From the NCBI GenBank assembly GCA_012032555.1, contig JAAUSR010000025.1, forward strand, positions 1 to 62,589: a DNA stretch of 62,589 bases. The letters are read 5' to 3'. Position 1 is the first letter of the stretch, and the number at the start of each line of letters is the position of its first letter. The DNA comes from Thioploca sp. GTDB lineage: Bacteria > Pseudomonadota > Gammaproteobacteria > Beggiatoales > Beggiatoaceae. Shown here one piece after another: positions 8,632 through 19,069 of this stretch. The notes beneath the pieces are model-generated. The model saw only the letters and a list, made by a program, of their open reading frames with translations. It was not told the origin of the DNA and did no database searches. A program made the position numbers and the translations under genes.

Positions 8632-10821
8632 ATGCCAGGAACCTCTTTACTTCATTGGTTTTCTCGTCTATCTGGAAAACTTCCTCTACGCGTGGTTTTG
8701 CTCGTACCATTCCTGCTGCAAATTTTAGTGATAATCAGTTTAATCGGTTATCTTTCCTTGAATAATGGTAAAAAGTCTGTCAATGAATTGACCACGGCAT
8801 TGCGTAATGAAATCACGGGGCGGATTGAACAACATTTACTAAGTTATTTAAAAATTCCCTATTTGGTTAACCAACTCAATGCTGAAGCACTCCGTTTAGG
8901 GGTACTCAATTTAACCGATCCTACCATGATAGAACGCCATTTTTGGCAACAATTACAAATATTCAATTCAGTGAGCTATATTTCTTTTGCTAGTATTCGG
9001 GGGGATTATATTGGTGCTGAGCGTCGAGAAGATTATCGTGTCCAAGCTGGTAAAACTAAACATAATACCTTTTACCTCTACAGCAAAAACGGTGAATATT
9101 TAGCTGACGAACAAGGACGACGTGAAAAATTAACCAATGCGATCAAAAATTATGATCCGAGAGAACGTCCTTGGTATATTGACACAGTCAAGGCACAAAA
9201 ACCGATTTGGAGTGAGATTTACGCGCTCCTCGATCCAACTAATCTAACCACTTCAGTCACTCAAACGGTTTCAGCCAATCAACCGTTTTATGATGATAAT
9301 GGTACCTTTCAAGGTGTTTTAGGAACGGATATTTTTCTGTCACAGTTGAGTGAATTTTTATCTGGCTTACAAATCGGTAAAACTGGGGAAACTTTTATTA
9401 TGGAACGCTCTGGTCTCATTGTGGCTTCCTCAACCACCGAGAATCCTTACCGATTTAACCCCAATGATCCGAAAGAAGTGTTACGTCTTAATGCCCTTGA
9501 TAGTCAAATGCCCTTAATTCGTTATCCCACCGAATATTTATTAACCCACTTTAATCATGATTTGAAGACGATTAACCAGAGTAACCAACTGGAATTTAAG
9601 CTCAACAGTCAAAAACATTTTTTACAAGTTAAACCACTTGAAGATAAACGTGGAATTGATTGGTTGATTGTGGTAGTCATTCCAGAAGCTGATTTTATGG
9701 AACATATCAATGCTAATACTCGCCTAACGGTGTTACTCTGTGTCATGGCGTTAATCATAGCTATTATTGTGGGATCAGCGACTTCAAGATGGTTAGTTGC
9801 TCCAATCCGTCGTCTTAATTCCGCTGCTGCCAAAATCGCTCAGGGTGAGTGGGAACAAGATTTACCGGTTGAACGCGCTGATGAAATTGGTGATCTCGCT
9901 AAATCATTTAAGATTATGGAAGAGCAGTTACAAGCCGTTTTTGATAATCTAGCTAAGCTCAACAAAGCTTATGAACGATTTGTCCCACGGGAATTTCTCA
10001 GTTTCTTAAAAAAAGAAAGTATTATTGATGTTCAATTGGGTGACCAAGTTCAACAAGAAATGTCGGTATTATTTTCGGATATTCGTGCTTTTACTAGTTT
10101 ATCAGAACGGATGACACCCGCAGAGAATTTTGAATTTATTAACACCTATCTAAGTCGCATGGAACCAGCTATCATTGAAAACCAGGGTTTCATTGATAAA
10201 TATATTGGTGATGCTATTATGGCCTTATTTAGTGGGGGTGCTGATCATGCTGTTAAGGCGGGGATTACCATGTTACGCAATCTAGCTAGATATAATCTCA
10301 TTAGACAAAGTGGGGGACAAGTTCCTATTCAAATTGGAATCGGGATTAACACCGGCAGTTTAATTTTGGGAACAGTAGGCGGTAGTAACCGTATGGATGG
10401 TACAGTCATTTCAGATGCGGTTAATTTAGCATCAAGAATCGAAGGGTTAACTAAAATGTATAACGCTTTATTGCTCATTTCTGAATATACTTATTCCGGC
10501 TTGCAAGAACGTTATGCGATTCGAAAGATTGGTCGGGTTAAAGTCAAAGGTCGATTACAACCGATAGCTATTTATGAGGTCTTTGAAGGGGATTTTCTCC
10601 CGATTAGAGAGTTAAAAATGAAAACCCTATCAGATTTTGAAACCGGATTAGTTCGCTATCAAAATAAAGAATTTCTAGCCGCACAAGATTGCTTTAATCG
10701 CGTTTTACATTCTCACCCCGATGATAAAGCAGCGCAACTTTATCTAAGACGTTGTCATTATTTCCAAAAATATGGCACTGACGTTGACTGGGAAGGCGTA
10801 GAAGTGATGGAAAGTAAATAG
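8632..10821 (+). CDS. Membrane adenylate/guanylate cyclase with dCache sensor, HAMP and TPR-like tail
   Basis: Predicted class III nucleotide cyclase that makes cAMP (or cGMP) in response to a periplasmic ligand; 729 residues. Order: membrane helix about 20-42; periplasmic dCache domain about 60-350 (DPRERPWYIDTVKA, GVLGTDIFLSQLSEFL); second helix about 364-384; HAMP about 385-435; catalytic domain about 470-645; a TPR-like C-terminal tail (about 665-715). Both metal aspartates are present (VLFSDIRAF, DKYIGDAIMALF). The lysine of the second motif is the adenine-type residue. DGTVISDAVNLASR has Thr at the other base-contact position, the class IIIb pattern, and keeps the catalytic Asn and Arg. 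An adenylate cyclase is therefore the better guess. A separate acetyltransferase gene follows 39 bases downstream. Confidence 0.93.
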   Translation: MPGTSLLHWFSRLSGKLPLRVVLLVPFLLQILVIISLIGYLSLNNGKKSVNELTTALRNEITGRIEQHLLSYLKIPYLVNQLNAEALRLGVLNLTDPTMIERHFWQQLQIFNSVSYISFASIRGDYIGAERREDYRVQAGKTKHNTFYLYSKNGEYLADEQGRREKLTNAIKNYDPRERPWYIDTVKAQKPIWSEIYALLDPTNLTTSVTQTVSANQPFYDDNGTFQGVLGTDIFLSQLSEFLSGLQIGKTGETFIMERSGLIVASSTTENPYRFNPNDPKEVLRLNALDSQMPLIRYPTEYLLTHFNHDLKTINQSNQLEFKLNSQKHFLQVKPLEDKRGIDWLIVVVIPEADFMEHINANTRLTVLLCVMALIIAIIVGSATSRWLVAPIRRLNSAAAKIAQGEWEQDLPVERADEIGDLAKSFKIMEEQLQAVFDNLAKLNKAYERFVPREFLSFLKKESIIDVQLGDQVQQEMSVLFSDIRAFTSLSERMTPAENFEFINTYLSRMEPAIIENQGFIDKYIGDAIMALFSGGADHAVKAGITMLRNLARYNLIRQSGGQVPIQIGIGINTGSLILGTVGGSNRMDGTVISDAVNLASRIEGLTKMYNALLLISEYTYSGLQERYAIRKIGRVKVKGRLQPIAIYEVFEGDFLPIRELKMKTLSDFETGLVRYQNKEFLAAQDCFNRVLHSHPDDKAAQLYLRRCHYFQKYGTDVDWEGVEVMESK

Positions 10822-10860
10822 AATAAGATAAATATTATTTTATATAGAGAACATCATATC

Positions 10861-11391
10861 ATGTTTGAGAATATTCGAGAAGATTGGCAAACTTATCAAT
10901 GCGATATTAAGCGACAAGGGTTTTGGGTTATGTTAGTTTATCGCTTTGGTCAGTGGCGCTATACCATTAAAACCCGGTGGGTTCGTCTACCTTTTTCTTT
11001 TTTATATAAAGTGTTATTTGTATTTATTCAAATTATTACTGGGGTTGAACTACCTTGTGAAACTAAAATCGGTCGACGTTTTACCATTGAACATTTTGGG
11101 GATATTATTGTGAGTGGCGATGCCACATTTGGTGATGATATCATTATTCGCAATGGGGTCACGGTAGGATTAAGACATACGAGTATTCGTGGCTCACCAA
11201 CTATTGGTAATCGAGTGGATATTGGTGCTGGTGCGAAAATATTAGGGCCCATTCGGGTGGGTGATGATGTCGCTATCGGTGCGAATGCAGTGGTAATTCA
11301 TGATGTTCCCTCGAATTCAATTGCGGTGGGTGTGCCTGCCAGAATTTTACCGAGAAGCCAGCTCGTTGGAAAATCCGTTGAAAACAATTAA
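10861..11391 (+). CDS. Serine O-acetyltransferase-like hexapeptide-repeat transferase
   Basis: A left-handed beta-helix acyltransferase of 176 residues. The N-terminal part (ENIREDWQTYQCD, FWVMLVYRFGQWRY) and the hexapeptide repeats (IGRRFTIEHFGDIIVSGDATFGDD, IGNRVDIGAGAKI, GANAVVIHDVP) match short serine acetyltransferase-like proteins. The histidine of IEHFGDIIV aligns with the CysE catalytic region. Many such short forms instead acetylate sugars in polysaccharide clusters, so a role in cysteine synthesis is possible but not shown. The gene lies 39 bases after the cyclase gene on the same strand. It is followed by a perfect 8-bp hairpin (11425-11453) shared with the convergent OmpA lipoprotein gene. 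Confidence 0.85.
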   Translation: MFENIREDWQTYQCDIKRQGFWVMLVYRFGQWRYTIKTRWVRLPFSFLYKVLFVFIQIITGVELPCETKIGRRFTIEHFGDIIVSGDATFGDDIIIRNGVTVGLRHTSIRGSPTIGNRVDIGAGAKILGPIRVGDDVAIGANAVVIHDVPSNSIAVGVPARILPRSQLVGKSVENN

Positions 11392-11424
11392 AGCCGATTT
11401 AAAAGAATTTGAGATGATTAAATT

Positions 11425-11453
11425 GAGGTGTGGATGCTGTAATCGCACACCTC
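11425..11453. terminator. Hairpin between convergent genes
   Basis: GAGGTGTG (11425-11432) pairs perfectly with CACACCTC (11446-11453) around a 13-base loop. It lies between two converging genes. A run of A follows on the plus strand (weak U-run for the minus strand before the stem), so it could slow transcription from either side. It is not a textbook intrinsic terminator. Confidence 0.45.
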
Positions 11454-11470
11454 ATAAAAAAAGTGCTTTA

Positions 11471-12151
11471 TTATTGACGTATCTGTTGAGATTCGTACAG
11501 TTGACGTGCTCGATTTTCATCAGCAGAAATTTTAATTTCTACCCGCCGGTTTTTGGCTTTATTTTCTTTGGTATCGTTAGGTGCTATCGGTCTGGTTTCA
11601 CCATAACCGGCTGAATTTAGACTAGCAATATCCAAACGTTTGCCACGGAGATAACTTTCAATAGCTGCCGCGCGACGTTCAGATAATTTTTGATTGTATT
11701 CATCAGTCCCATCACTATCGGTATGACCCTCAATCAACACTACATTTTCCGGATAACTGGTAAAAACTTCGGCTAATTGATCGAGTTTAATTTGTTCAGA
11801 TGGCTTGACATCTGCTTTATCAAAGTCAAAGAGAACTTCCATGTTGGCATCGATTTTCTTACTACCTTCATCGTAACTGACATCTTTTATGCCTGGTACT
11901 TCTTTCAACTCTTGTGCTTGTTGATCCATGCGGCTACCAATATAAGCACCTAAGGCACCACCAACTACTGTTCCAATAATGGCACCTTCTTTTTCTTTGC
12001 CGGGCTTATCGCCGATAGCAGCACCTAACCCACCCCCCAATACCGCACCCAGAGCACCCCCTTTAACGGTATTACTAGTACCACAACTACTTAAGTACAG
12101 CGTGCTGGTAATCATGCTTACCATAAGTAAAACCGGTATTCTTGCTTTCAT
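11471..12151 (-). CDS. OmpA-family outer-membrane lipoprotein with glycine-zipper domain
   Basis: Peptidoglycan-associated outer-membrane lipoprotein, 226 residues from this start. A lipoprotein signal ends in the lipobox LSSC (Cys near residue 23). Two glycine-zipper segments follow (GGALGAVLGGGLGAAIGD, GAIIGTVVGGALGAYIG). An OmpA C-terminal peptidoglycan-binding domain follows (VLFDFDKADVK, IEGHTDSDGTDEYNQKLSERRA, NRRVEI). The frame extends upstream to 12232. The ATG at 12151 is chosen because AGGAGACA stands just before it and the signal peptide starts there. Role: tethering the outer membrane to the cell wall. It resembles YfiB/YiaD-type proteins. Confidence 0.92.
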   Translation of the reverse strand: MKARIPVLLMVSMITSTLYLSSCGTSNTVKGGALGAVLGGGLGAAIGDKPGKEKEGAIIGTVVGGALGAYIGSRMDQQAQELKEVPGIKDVSYDEGSKKIDANMEVLFDFDKADVKPSEQIKLDQLAEVFTSYPENVVLIEGHTDSDGTDEYNQKLSERRAAAIESYLRGKRLDIASLNSAGYGETRPIAPNDTKENKAKNRRVEIKISADENRARQLYESQQIRQ

Positions 12152-12327
12152 TATGAATCTTGTCTCCTGAAGATAAATTAAATACGAGGCAAATGACTTT
12201 TTTAAATTACATTTATAATGTAAAGTTGCCATTTCAACCCATTAGTCTATCACTATATTTAAGGTGTTAAAATAGGCTAATAATAATCAAAATCATGGCT
12301 AGCAAAAAAATTATCAGCTAGTTAGAA

Positions 12328-13374
12328 TTATTTAATTTGTAGGTCAATAGGTTGATTATTAACAACTAATAGCATTTGCTTGGCATTTGGTGATAGCCGA
12401 TAACCAAAATAAACTTGTATTATGGCAGATAAATCCAGTTGACCGGTATATAACTTAACCGACTGGATGGGTTTCAACATAATATTTTGTTGAAAGGGTA
12501 ATAAATGAGTAACCTGATTATCCCAAGGTTGAGGCTGACCTGCTGCGGTTAACATATAAAATTTAGCTTCTCCAACTTCCGGTAATTTCACCCGCACATA
12601 AACGACAATATCAGCTGGTTTACCAACATGTTTAGGATCAACCGCTATAATACCTTGTGATTCTAGGACATCCGACCGATTTACGGCAACTCGATTTTCA
12701 AAAGCCCCTTTGCCAATGGCAATACCACCACTGAAAGTGGTGCCGGTTTCGACCGGTTGGTTATTAATATCCCGTGTTTGTGCCGTTCCAAGTAAAGGCA
12801 ATTGAGTTGCAGTAAGTGGGTCGAGTTCTTTACCCAGCCATAACACGGCATATCGTTGATAAATACCAACACCTAGAGCTTGCCAGGGTCTCGTCCATTG
12901 ATATTGGTTCAGCATGACGGCAGGATAGGCGCTATTTTGTTGCCATTGTTGCAATGCCGTTATCGCAAAAATTTTATAGCCATTCGCCGCGATAATTTCA
13001 TAAGCGGGTGTGGTATAAGTCGTATCTAGTCGTTGAGGTGCTTGCCACATACAGCCCCAAGTACTGGAATCACTATCATTGTACCGACAATCACTCCAAC
13101 TCGGTGTTAAGTAACCCATATTTTCTGCTAAATCTCTCACATGGCGGTTAGCAACACGGGTAAGCGAAGGTGAAAGAGGGATAGGAAATAAACCATTTTG
13201 CAATCGGTACTGATTGACCATTTCATACAACCGAAGTTCCTCTCGTTCTAATCCATCACCAGGACAAGCCGTTGCTGTTAAAATACCTTGTTGGCTACAG
13301 GTGTCATTATCAGCGAAAGTTGGGTTAATTAACGCAACCGTTAGAAAAAGAGAAAGGGTTAATGCTATCTTCAT
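12328..13374 (-). CDS. Secreted CAP (SCP/PR1-like) domain protein
   Basis: Exported protein of 348 residues with a signal peptide (cleaved after about residue 21, PTFA-DN). The CAP-like core has LYEMVNQYRLQNGLFPIPLSPSLTRVA, then VANRHVRDLAEN, a helix ending ALQQWQQ, and WQALGVGIYQRYAVLWLGKE. The domain ends near residue 205; a beta-rich C-terminal half of about 140 residues is unassigned. Cysteines in TCSQQG..TACPG and DCRYN..GCMW suggest disulfides. CAP proteins are extracellular and often bind lipids or act on the cell envelope; the role here is unknown. The start at 13374 is preferred over an ATG eight codons upstream because GAGG lies at the right distance. Confidence 0.82.
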   Translation of the reverse strand: MKIALTLSLFLTVALINPTFADNDTCSQQGILTATACPGDGLEREELRLYEMVNQYRLQNGLFPIPLSPSLTRVANRHVRDLAENMGYLTPSWSDCRYNDSDSSTWGCMWQAPQRLDTTYTTPAYEIIAANGYKIFAITALQQWQQNSAYPAVMLNQYQWTRPWQALGVGIYQRYAVLWLGKELDPLTATQLPLLGTAQTRDINNQPVETGTTFSGGIAIGKGAFENRVAVNRSDVLESQGIIAVDPKHVGKPADIVVYVRVKLPEVGEAKFYMLTAAGQPQPWDNQVTHLLPFQQNIMLKPIQSVKLYTGQLDLSAIIQVYFGYRLSPNAKQMLLVVNNQPIDLQIK

Positions 13375-13721
13375 CAAATAATCCTCAAACAATAACAAAT
13401 GAATTTTTAGGAGAAGGGTTAGTTATAATAATTATCTCATTTTAAGGCAACTACAACCTAATCTTAAGTTTAAAAATTATAATCTAATTTCTAAACTAAC
13501 GCAGTTGAATTTATAGTTTATTAATTCCTTTTAATTAACCCACTTGACAAAAAATTGGAGAAATCGATCCGGTAAATAGCTAAATTTTATTTTTTAACTT
13601 AGAATTAATTAGTTTATTTTTCCCAAAATTTTAACACCCTACTTTCTTACTTAAGCAACTAACAATAGTTTTGCTAATGATGAGTTGAATTTGGGGGAGG
13701 TCATTAGGAGCTTGTGTAGGC
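13375..13721. other. Divergent promoter region, no gene
   Basis: A 347-base AT-rich region between the divergent CAP gene and the multi-kinase gene. No open frame, repeat or hairpin of note is seen. A GGGGGAGG...TAGGAG stretch just before 13722 supplies the ribosome-binding site of the kinase. Confidence 0.5.
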
Positions 13722-16700
13722 ATGAATAATATCCTCCATTATCATGTTGATCAGCAAATTTATACCAGTAACTCTTCCTGGATTTATCGTGGGACTAGAC
13801 TGTCTGATCAGCAGCCGGTGATTTTGAAGTTGCTTAAAGAAGACTATCCCAGTTCGACCGAGCTTGAACGTTATCAGCATGAATATGAACTTACTCAGAG
13901 TTTATCTTCTGTACCGGGTGTGATTAAAGTTCATGCTCTAGAAAAATATCACAACCGTTTACTATTAATTTTGGAAGATTTTGGTGGTGATTCACTCAAA
14001 ATGTTGAGTTCTCAGCACCATTGGGATATAGCTACTTTCTTAAAACTCGCTCTTCAACTTACTCAAGTTCTCGGTGAAGTCCACGCGGCGCAGGTTATTC
14101 ACAAGGATCTCAATCCCAGCAACTTAGTATTTAATCTCGCTACCAAGCAATTAAAACTGATTGATTTTGGCATTGCCACCCGCTTACCTCGAGAAAATCT
14201 CACTTTAAAAAACCCGAGTCAATTAGAAGGAACACTGGCTTATTTATCACCCGAACAAACCGGACGAATGAATCGTGCCGTGGACTACCGCACTGATTTT
14301 TATGCCTTAGGAGTTACCTTTTATGAACTGTTGACCGGTCGCTTACCTTTTGAAAGCGAAGAGGCTATGGAATTGGTACATTGTCATCTAGCTAAACAAC
14401 CGTTACCGCCACTGCAAATTAACCCCGCTATTCCGTTGCCGCTATCTAATTTGATTTTGAAACTGATGGCAAAAACCGCTGAAGATCGTTATCAAAGTGC
14501 CGGCGGATTGAAACACGATTTAGAAGAATGTCAGCGGCAGTTAACCTACACCGGACAAATCACTACTTTTTCATTAGCACAACAAGATTGTTCTGCCTAC
14601 CTTCATTTACCGCAAAAACGCTATGGTCGGGAAGTGGAATTACAGCAATTATTAGCGGCTTTTGATCGGGTCGCTGAAGGTCACAGTGAATTATTATTAG
14701 TTGCCGGTTATTCGGGAATTGGTAAATCTTCTTTAGTGCAAGAAATTTATCAGCCGATCACGGCAAAACGTGGTCATTTTATTACCGGTAAATTTGACCA
14801 GTTTCAACGCAATATACCTTATTCAGCAATTGCTCAGGCGTTTCGTCATTTTAGCCAACAGTTGTTAACTACAACCCCAGAGCAGCTAGCACACTGGCAA
14901 AAACAGCTGTTAACTGCTGTGGGTATCAATGGACAAGTCATTATTGAACTGATTCCAGAAGTCGAATGGTTATTGGGTAAACAACCGCCGGTACCCACTT
15001 TACCGCCCACTGAATCTCAAAATCGCTTGCATTTAGTATTACAAAATTTTATTCGTGCGGTTGCGCAACCAGAGCATCCGTTAGTCATTTTCTTGGATGA
15101 TTTGCAGTGGGTTGATTCAGCGAGTTTAAAATCGATGGCGTTAATGAGTGATATTCCCTACTTGTTGTTGATCGGTGCTTATCGGGATAACGAAGTGGAT
15201 TCGATGCATCCATTGATGACGGCTTTGAAAGAAATGCAAACCGCTGGGATTGCTTGGCAAATTTTAACCTTAACCCCATTAACATTGCCACAAATCAATC
15301 AATTCATCACCGATACGCTCAATAGACCTTTGGTACAAACTTTACCTTTGGCGCAATTACTGTTGGAAAAAACCGGTGGCAATCCCTTTTTCTTAGGCGA
15401 GTTTGTAAAAACCTTGTATGTTGAAAATTTACTCCAGTTTGATTGGCAGCAGCAAGTTTGGCAATGGGATATCGCTGCTATTAAAGAGCAAAATATAACT
15501 GATAACGTGGTTGAACTGCTAACTAATAAAATACAAAAACTACCACTACACACGCAAACACAATTGAAACTAGCGGCAGCAATAGGCAATCAGTTTGATT
15601 TAGCCACTTTAGCCACGGTGTCGCAAAGTTCGTTAGCCCAAGTGAGAACGGATTTATGGGCAGCTTTAGTTGAAGGGTTGGTGATTATTCTAGAAAAAGA
15701 ATATCAATTTATCCACGACCACGTGCAACAAGCCGCCTACTCATTAATTGCAGAAGGAGAAAAACCAGCAATACATTGGCAAATTGGTACTCGATTGTTA
15801 CAGCATGTTTCACTAATAAATAAAGGAAAACAATTAGTTAATTTTGTTAAACACTTAAATCAAGGCAGCAAATTAATAGCAACTCGTCAAGAAAAAATTC
15901 AATTAGCCGAATTAAATTGGCGTGCCGGTAAAAAAGCCAAACTAGCCAGTGCTCATGAAGATGCGCTCAGATATTTTCGTATGGGAATTAATTTACTAGA
16001 TGAATCTGCCTGGCAAGATAACTATAAATTAATTTTAGAGTTGTATATTGAAACCCTGCATGCCGAATTGCTTAATGTTCACCATGAAACGGTCCAGCAG
16101 TTAGCCAGCGTGATTCGGTCGCAAGCTAAAACTTTACTTGATCAAATTCGAGTTGATGAATTAGAAATCCAGTTTTTAATTATTCAAGATCAACAAAGTG
16201 CCGCGATAGAGCAAGCCATAGCGGTATTAAGTTTACTAGAAGTCGTTTTACCTAATGATGCCCATCAAATTCAGTCTTATGCTGCTACCCTAAAACAAGA
16301 TATAGCGGAAAATACTAAGCAAGTTGCGTCATTGATTGATCTACCTCTCATGATAGATCCGATTAAGCTAGCGGCGATGCGAATTTTAATGAATACCTAT
16401 GCAGTAGCTTATGCGATACGGACCGACTTGTGTGAAGTAATTGCTTTAACAATGGTTCAATTGTCTCTTGGCTACGGTAATTCGCCATTAGCTGCATTTG
16501 GATATGGTGCTTATGCAATGCTCCTGGGAGGAGTTTACCAAGATATTGAAACTAGTTATCAATTTGGCCAATTATCCATTCAAGTATTAGAAAAGTTTAA
16601 TGCCCGTGAATTAAAAACTAAAATCATAAGTTGCTTTGAGGTATTTGTAAGACATTGGCACGAACCACTACGACAATCTTTGCCTTCATTGCTTGAATGT

Positions 16701-18965
16701 ATTCAAAATGGCTTGGAAACTGGAGATTTTGAATATGCTGGCTACAGTGCTATTCAATATGGTAAACATCAAATATGTAGTGGCTTACCTTTACCAGAGG
16801 TACTAGAACAACAAAATTACTATTTAAAGCTAATGGAACAATTAAAAGTAGCTTATCACACTATTTTTGGTAGGATTTGGTGGCAATTTAATTTAAACTT
16901 GTTAGGGCACAGTGATGATCCCTGTCAATTAGTGGGAAAAGAGTTTAATGAAACGCAAGTTATTCCGCTACTATTGGCGAAATCAAGTCACTTTTTTGTC
17001 TTCAATATTTATTGTTGTAAGCTCATTTTATTGTATTTGCATGGAAAATATTCCGCAGCAGTAACTCTTGCTCAGGAAAGCCAACCCTATGAAAACTATG
17101 CACCCGGGATGCTGGAAACTGCGGAACATAATTTTTTCTATTCTCTGGCTTTATTGGCGCATTATCCCCAATTGGATGCTGAACAACAACAATCTGCACT
17201 AGCACAAGTAGGAATCAATCAGCGGCGGATGTCGCTTTGGTCTGCTCATGCTCCAGCTAATTTTCAACATAAATATTACCTTGTTGAAGCTGAACGTGCC
17301 CACATCCTCAACCAGCCTTGGCAAGCCATGCAATTTTATGAACAAGCTATTAGTGGTGCCCACACCAATGAATATCTTCATGAGGAAGCGTTGGCTTATG
17401 AGTTAGCGGCGCAATTTTATTTAGCGCAAGGTTTAGAAAGAATTGCGCAAGTTTATCTGCAAGAAGCGTATTATCACTACCAAACTTGGGGAGCACAAAC
17501 CAAACTTCAGCAGTTACAGCAAACCTATCCGCATTGGTTAGCAAAGTCTCACTCATCTCGCGGCTATTCTCCTTCAAATACCGTGAATACGATAACGGCA
17601 ATGACGACTGATTCAATAGCACTGGATCTCCATAGCATTATCAAAGCTTCCCAAACTTTAGCTGGAGAAATTATCCTGAGTCGTTTGATCGAGAAAATGA
17701 TGCACTTGGTGATTGAAAATGCCGGTGCCAACCGTGGCATTCTGTTACTCCAACAACAACAACAGTGGCGAATTCAAGCAGAAATTGTCATCGATCCCCA
17801 AACTATCAATGTGTTACCAGATCTTCCGCTGGAAGCAACCAGTCAAGCTGACGATATGCCCTTGATCTCGCCGGCTATCGTCAACTATGTGATTCATACT
17901 CAAGAGAGTTTGGTATTAAATGATGTGCTGCATCAAGATAATTTCACCCAAGATCCTTATGTACTTCAGCGGCAGCCGCGCTCAATTTTTTGTTTACCAC
18001 TCCGACATCAAGGGCAATTGCTTGGGATTTTATATTTGGAAAATACTTTAACGACCGGTGCCTTTACCGTTGCTCGCTTACAAGTTCTCCAATTTTTAGC
18101 CGCTCCAATGGCCATTTCGATTGAGAATGCTTTACTTTATCAAAACTTAGAAAGAAAGGTACAAGAACGCACCCAAGAATTGTCACAAACATTAGAACAC
18201 CTGAAAACGACTCAAGCACAATTGGTGGAAGCAGAAAAAATGGCTTCATTAGGGAGTTTAGTCGCCGGTGTCGCCCATGAAATCAACACGCCAATTGGTA
18301 TTAGTCTTACAGCGGCTTCTATTTTAGAAAACGACACGACAATAACTATACAAGCTTATGAAAGTAAACAATTAAAAGGATCAGCATTATTCACCTACTT
18401 TGACACGGCTAAACAAAGTAGTCATCTCATTCTTAATAATCTAAACCGAGTCAATGAACTAGTCCACAGTTTCAAACAAGTCGCTGTCGATCAAGTGACT
18501 TTAGAGCGAAGAACTTTTAGGGTGAAACAATATATTCAAGATACTTTACTTAATCTTGCGCCACAATTGAAAACCAAGCCGCATCAAATCGTTGTCAATG
18601 GTGACGAAACTTTAGAATTAGATAGCTATCCCGGTGCCTGGGCACAAATCGTTACCAATTTGGTGATGAATTCCTTACAACACGCTTATCCCCATCACCA
18701 AGCCGGGCGATTGTGTTTTGAAGTACAACTAGAAATTGATTGTGTTATGATGGCCTATTATGATGATGGTTGTGGAATTCCCCACCAGCATTTAAAAAAG
18801 ATTTTTGAGCCTTTTTTTACCACAGCACGCGCTCAAGGCGGTACCGGTCTGGGCTTGCATATTGTGTATAATTTGGTAACCCAAAAATTATCGGGCACCA
18901 TTTGTGTGCAAAGTGAGGTTGGCAACGGAACCCATTTTATTATCAAAGTGCCCATTCATCAATGA
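13722..18965 (+). CDS. Giant multi-kinase: Ser/Thr protein kinase, AAA ATPase, helical repeats, GAF, histidine kinase
   Basis: A signalling protein of 1747 residues. Residues 1-270 are a protein kinase (catalytic HKDLNPSN near 126, metal motif IDFGIA near 146). An AAA/STAND-type ATPase follows, with Walker A AGYSGIGKSS near 330 and Walker B VIFLDDLQW near 458. About 700 residues of TPR-like helices come next. A GAF domain covers about 1303-1465. A coiled linker leads to the H-box (LVAGVAHEINTPIG, His near 1518) and a C-terminal HATPase domain (NSLQHA, DDGCGIP, FEPFFTT, GGTGLGLHI near 1705). No membrane helix is seen, so it is cytosolic. This fusion is known from cyanobacteria, Beggiatoa and myxobacteria. 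The kinase HRD arginine is replaced by Lys (HKD). A receiver-histidine kinase gene follows after 104 bases and may be its partner. Confidence 0.95.
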   Translation: MNNILHYHVDQQIYTSNSSWIYRGTRLSDQQPVILKLLKEDYPSSTELERYQHEYELTQSLSSVPGVIKVHALEKYHNRLLLILEDFGGDSLKMLSSQHHWDIATFLKLALQLTQVLGEVHAAQVIHKDLNPSNLVFNLATKQLKLIDFGIATRLPRENLTLKNPSQLEGTLAYLSPEQTGRMNRAVDYRTDFYALGVTFYELLTGRLPFESEEAMELVHCHLAKQPLPPLQINPAIPLPLSNLILKLMAKTAEDRYQSAGGLKHDLEECQRQLTYTGQITTFSLAQQDCSAYLHLPQKRYGREVELQQLLAAFDRVAEGHSELLLVAGYSGIGKSSLVQEIYQPITAKRGHFITGKFDQFQRNIPYSAIAQAFRHFSQQLLTTTPEQLAHWQKQLLTAVGINGQVIIELIPEVEWLLGKQPPVPTLPPTESQNRLHLVLQNFIRAVAQPEHPLVIFLDDLQWVDSASLKSMALMSDIPYLLLIGAYRDNEVDSMHPLMTALKEMQTAGIAWQILTLTPLTLPQINQFITDTLNRPLVQTLPLAQLLLEKTGGNPFFLGEFVKTLYVENLLQFDWQQQVWQWDIAAIKEQNITDNVVELLTNKIQKLPLHTQTQLKLAAAIGNQFDLATLATVSQSSLAQVRTDLWAALVEGLVIILEKEYQFIHDHVQQAAYSLIAEGEKPAIHWQIGTRLLQHVSLINKGKQLVNFVKHLNQGSKLIATRQEKIQLAELNWRAGKKAKLASAHEDALRYFRMGINLLDESAWQDNYKLILELYIETLHAELLNVHHETVQQLASVIRSQAKTLLDQIRVDELEIQFLIIQDQQSAAIEQAIAVLSLLEVVLPNDAHQIQSYAATLKQDIAENTKQVASLIDLPLMIDPIKLAAMRILMNTYAVAYAIRTDLCEVIALTMVQLSLGYGNSPLAAFGYGAYAMLLGGVYQDIETSYQFGQLSIQVLEKFNARELKTKIISCFEVFVRHWHEPLRQSLPSLLECIQNGLETGDFEYAGYSAIQYGKHQICSGLPLPEVLEQQNYYLKLMEQLKVAYHTIFGRIWWQFNLNLLGHSDDPCQLVGKEFNETQVIPLLLAKSSHFFVFNIYCCKLILLYLHGKYSAAVTLAQESQPYENYAPGMLETAEHNFFYSLALLAHYPQLDAEQQQSALAQVGINQRRMSLWSAHAPANFQHKYYLVEAERAHILNQPWQAMQFYEQAISGAHTNEYLHEEALAYELAAQFYLAQGLERIAQVYLQEAYYHYQTWGAQTKLQQLQQTYPHWLAKSHSSRGYSPSNTVNTITAMTTDSIALDLHSIIKASQTLAGEIILSRLIEKMMHLVIENAGANRGILLLQQQQQWRIQAEIVIDPQTINVLPDLPLEATSQADDMPLISPAIVNYVIHTQESLVLNDVLHQDNFTQDPYVLQRQPRSIFCLPLRHQGQLLGILYLENTLTTGAFTVARLQVLQFLAAPMAISIENALLYQNLERKVQERTQELSQTLEHLKTTQAQLVEAEKMASLGSLVAGVAHEINTPIGISLTAASILENDTTITIQAYESKQLKGSALFTYFDTAKQSSHLILNNLNRVNELVHSFKQVAVDQVTLERRTFRVKQYIQDTLLNLAPQLKTKPHQIVVNGDETLELDSYPGAWAQIVTNLVMNSLQHAYPHHQAGRLCFEVQLEIDCVMMAYYDDGCGIPHQHLKKIFEPFFTTARAQGGTGLGLHIVYNLVTQKLSGTICVQSEVGNGTHFIIKVPIHQ

Positions 18966-19069
18966 GTCACTGTGAAGGATACAGTTGAGACATCTATTGG
19001 AATAGTTACCGCTTACATAACAGATCGTAGTACCATGTAACTAAGTTATCAATTATTGAGAACTTACAC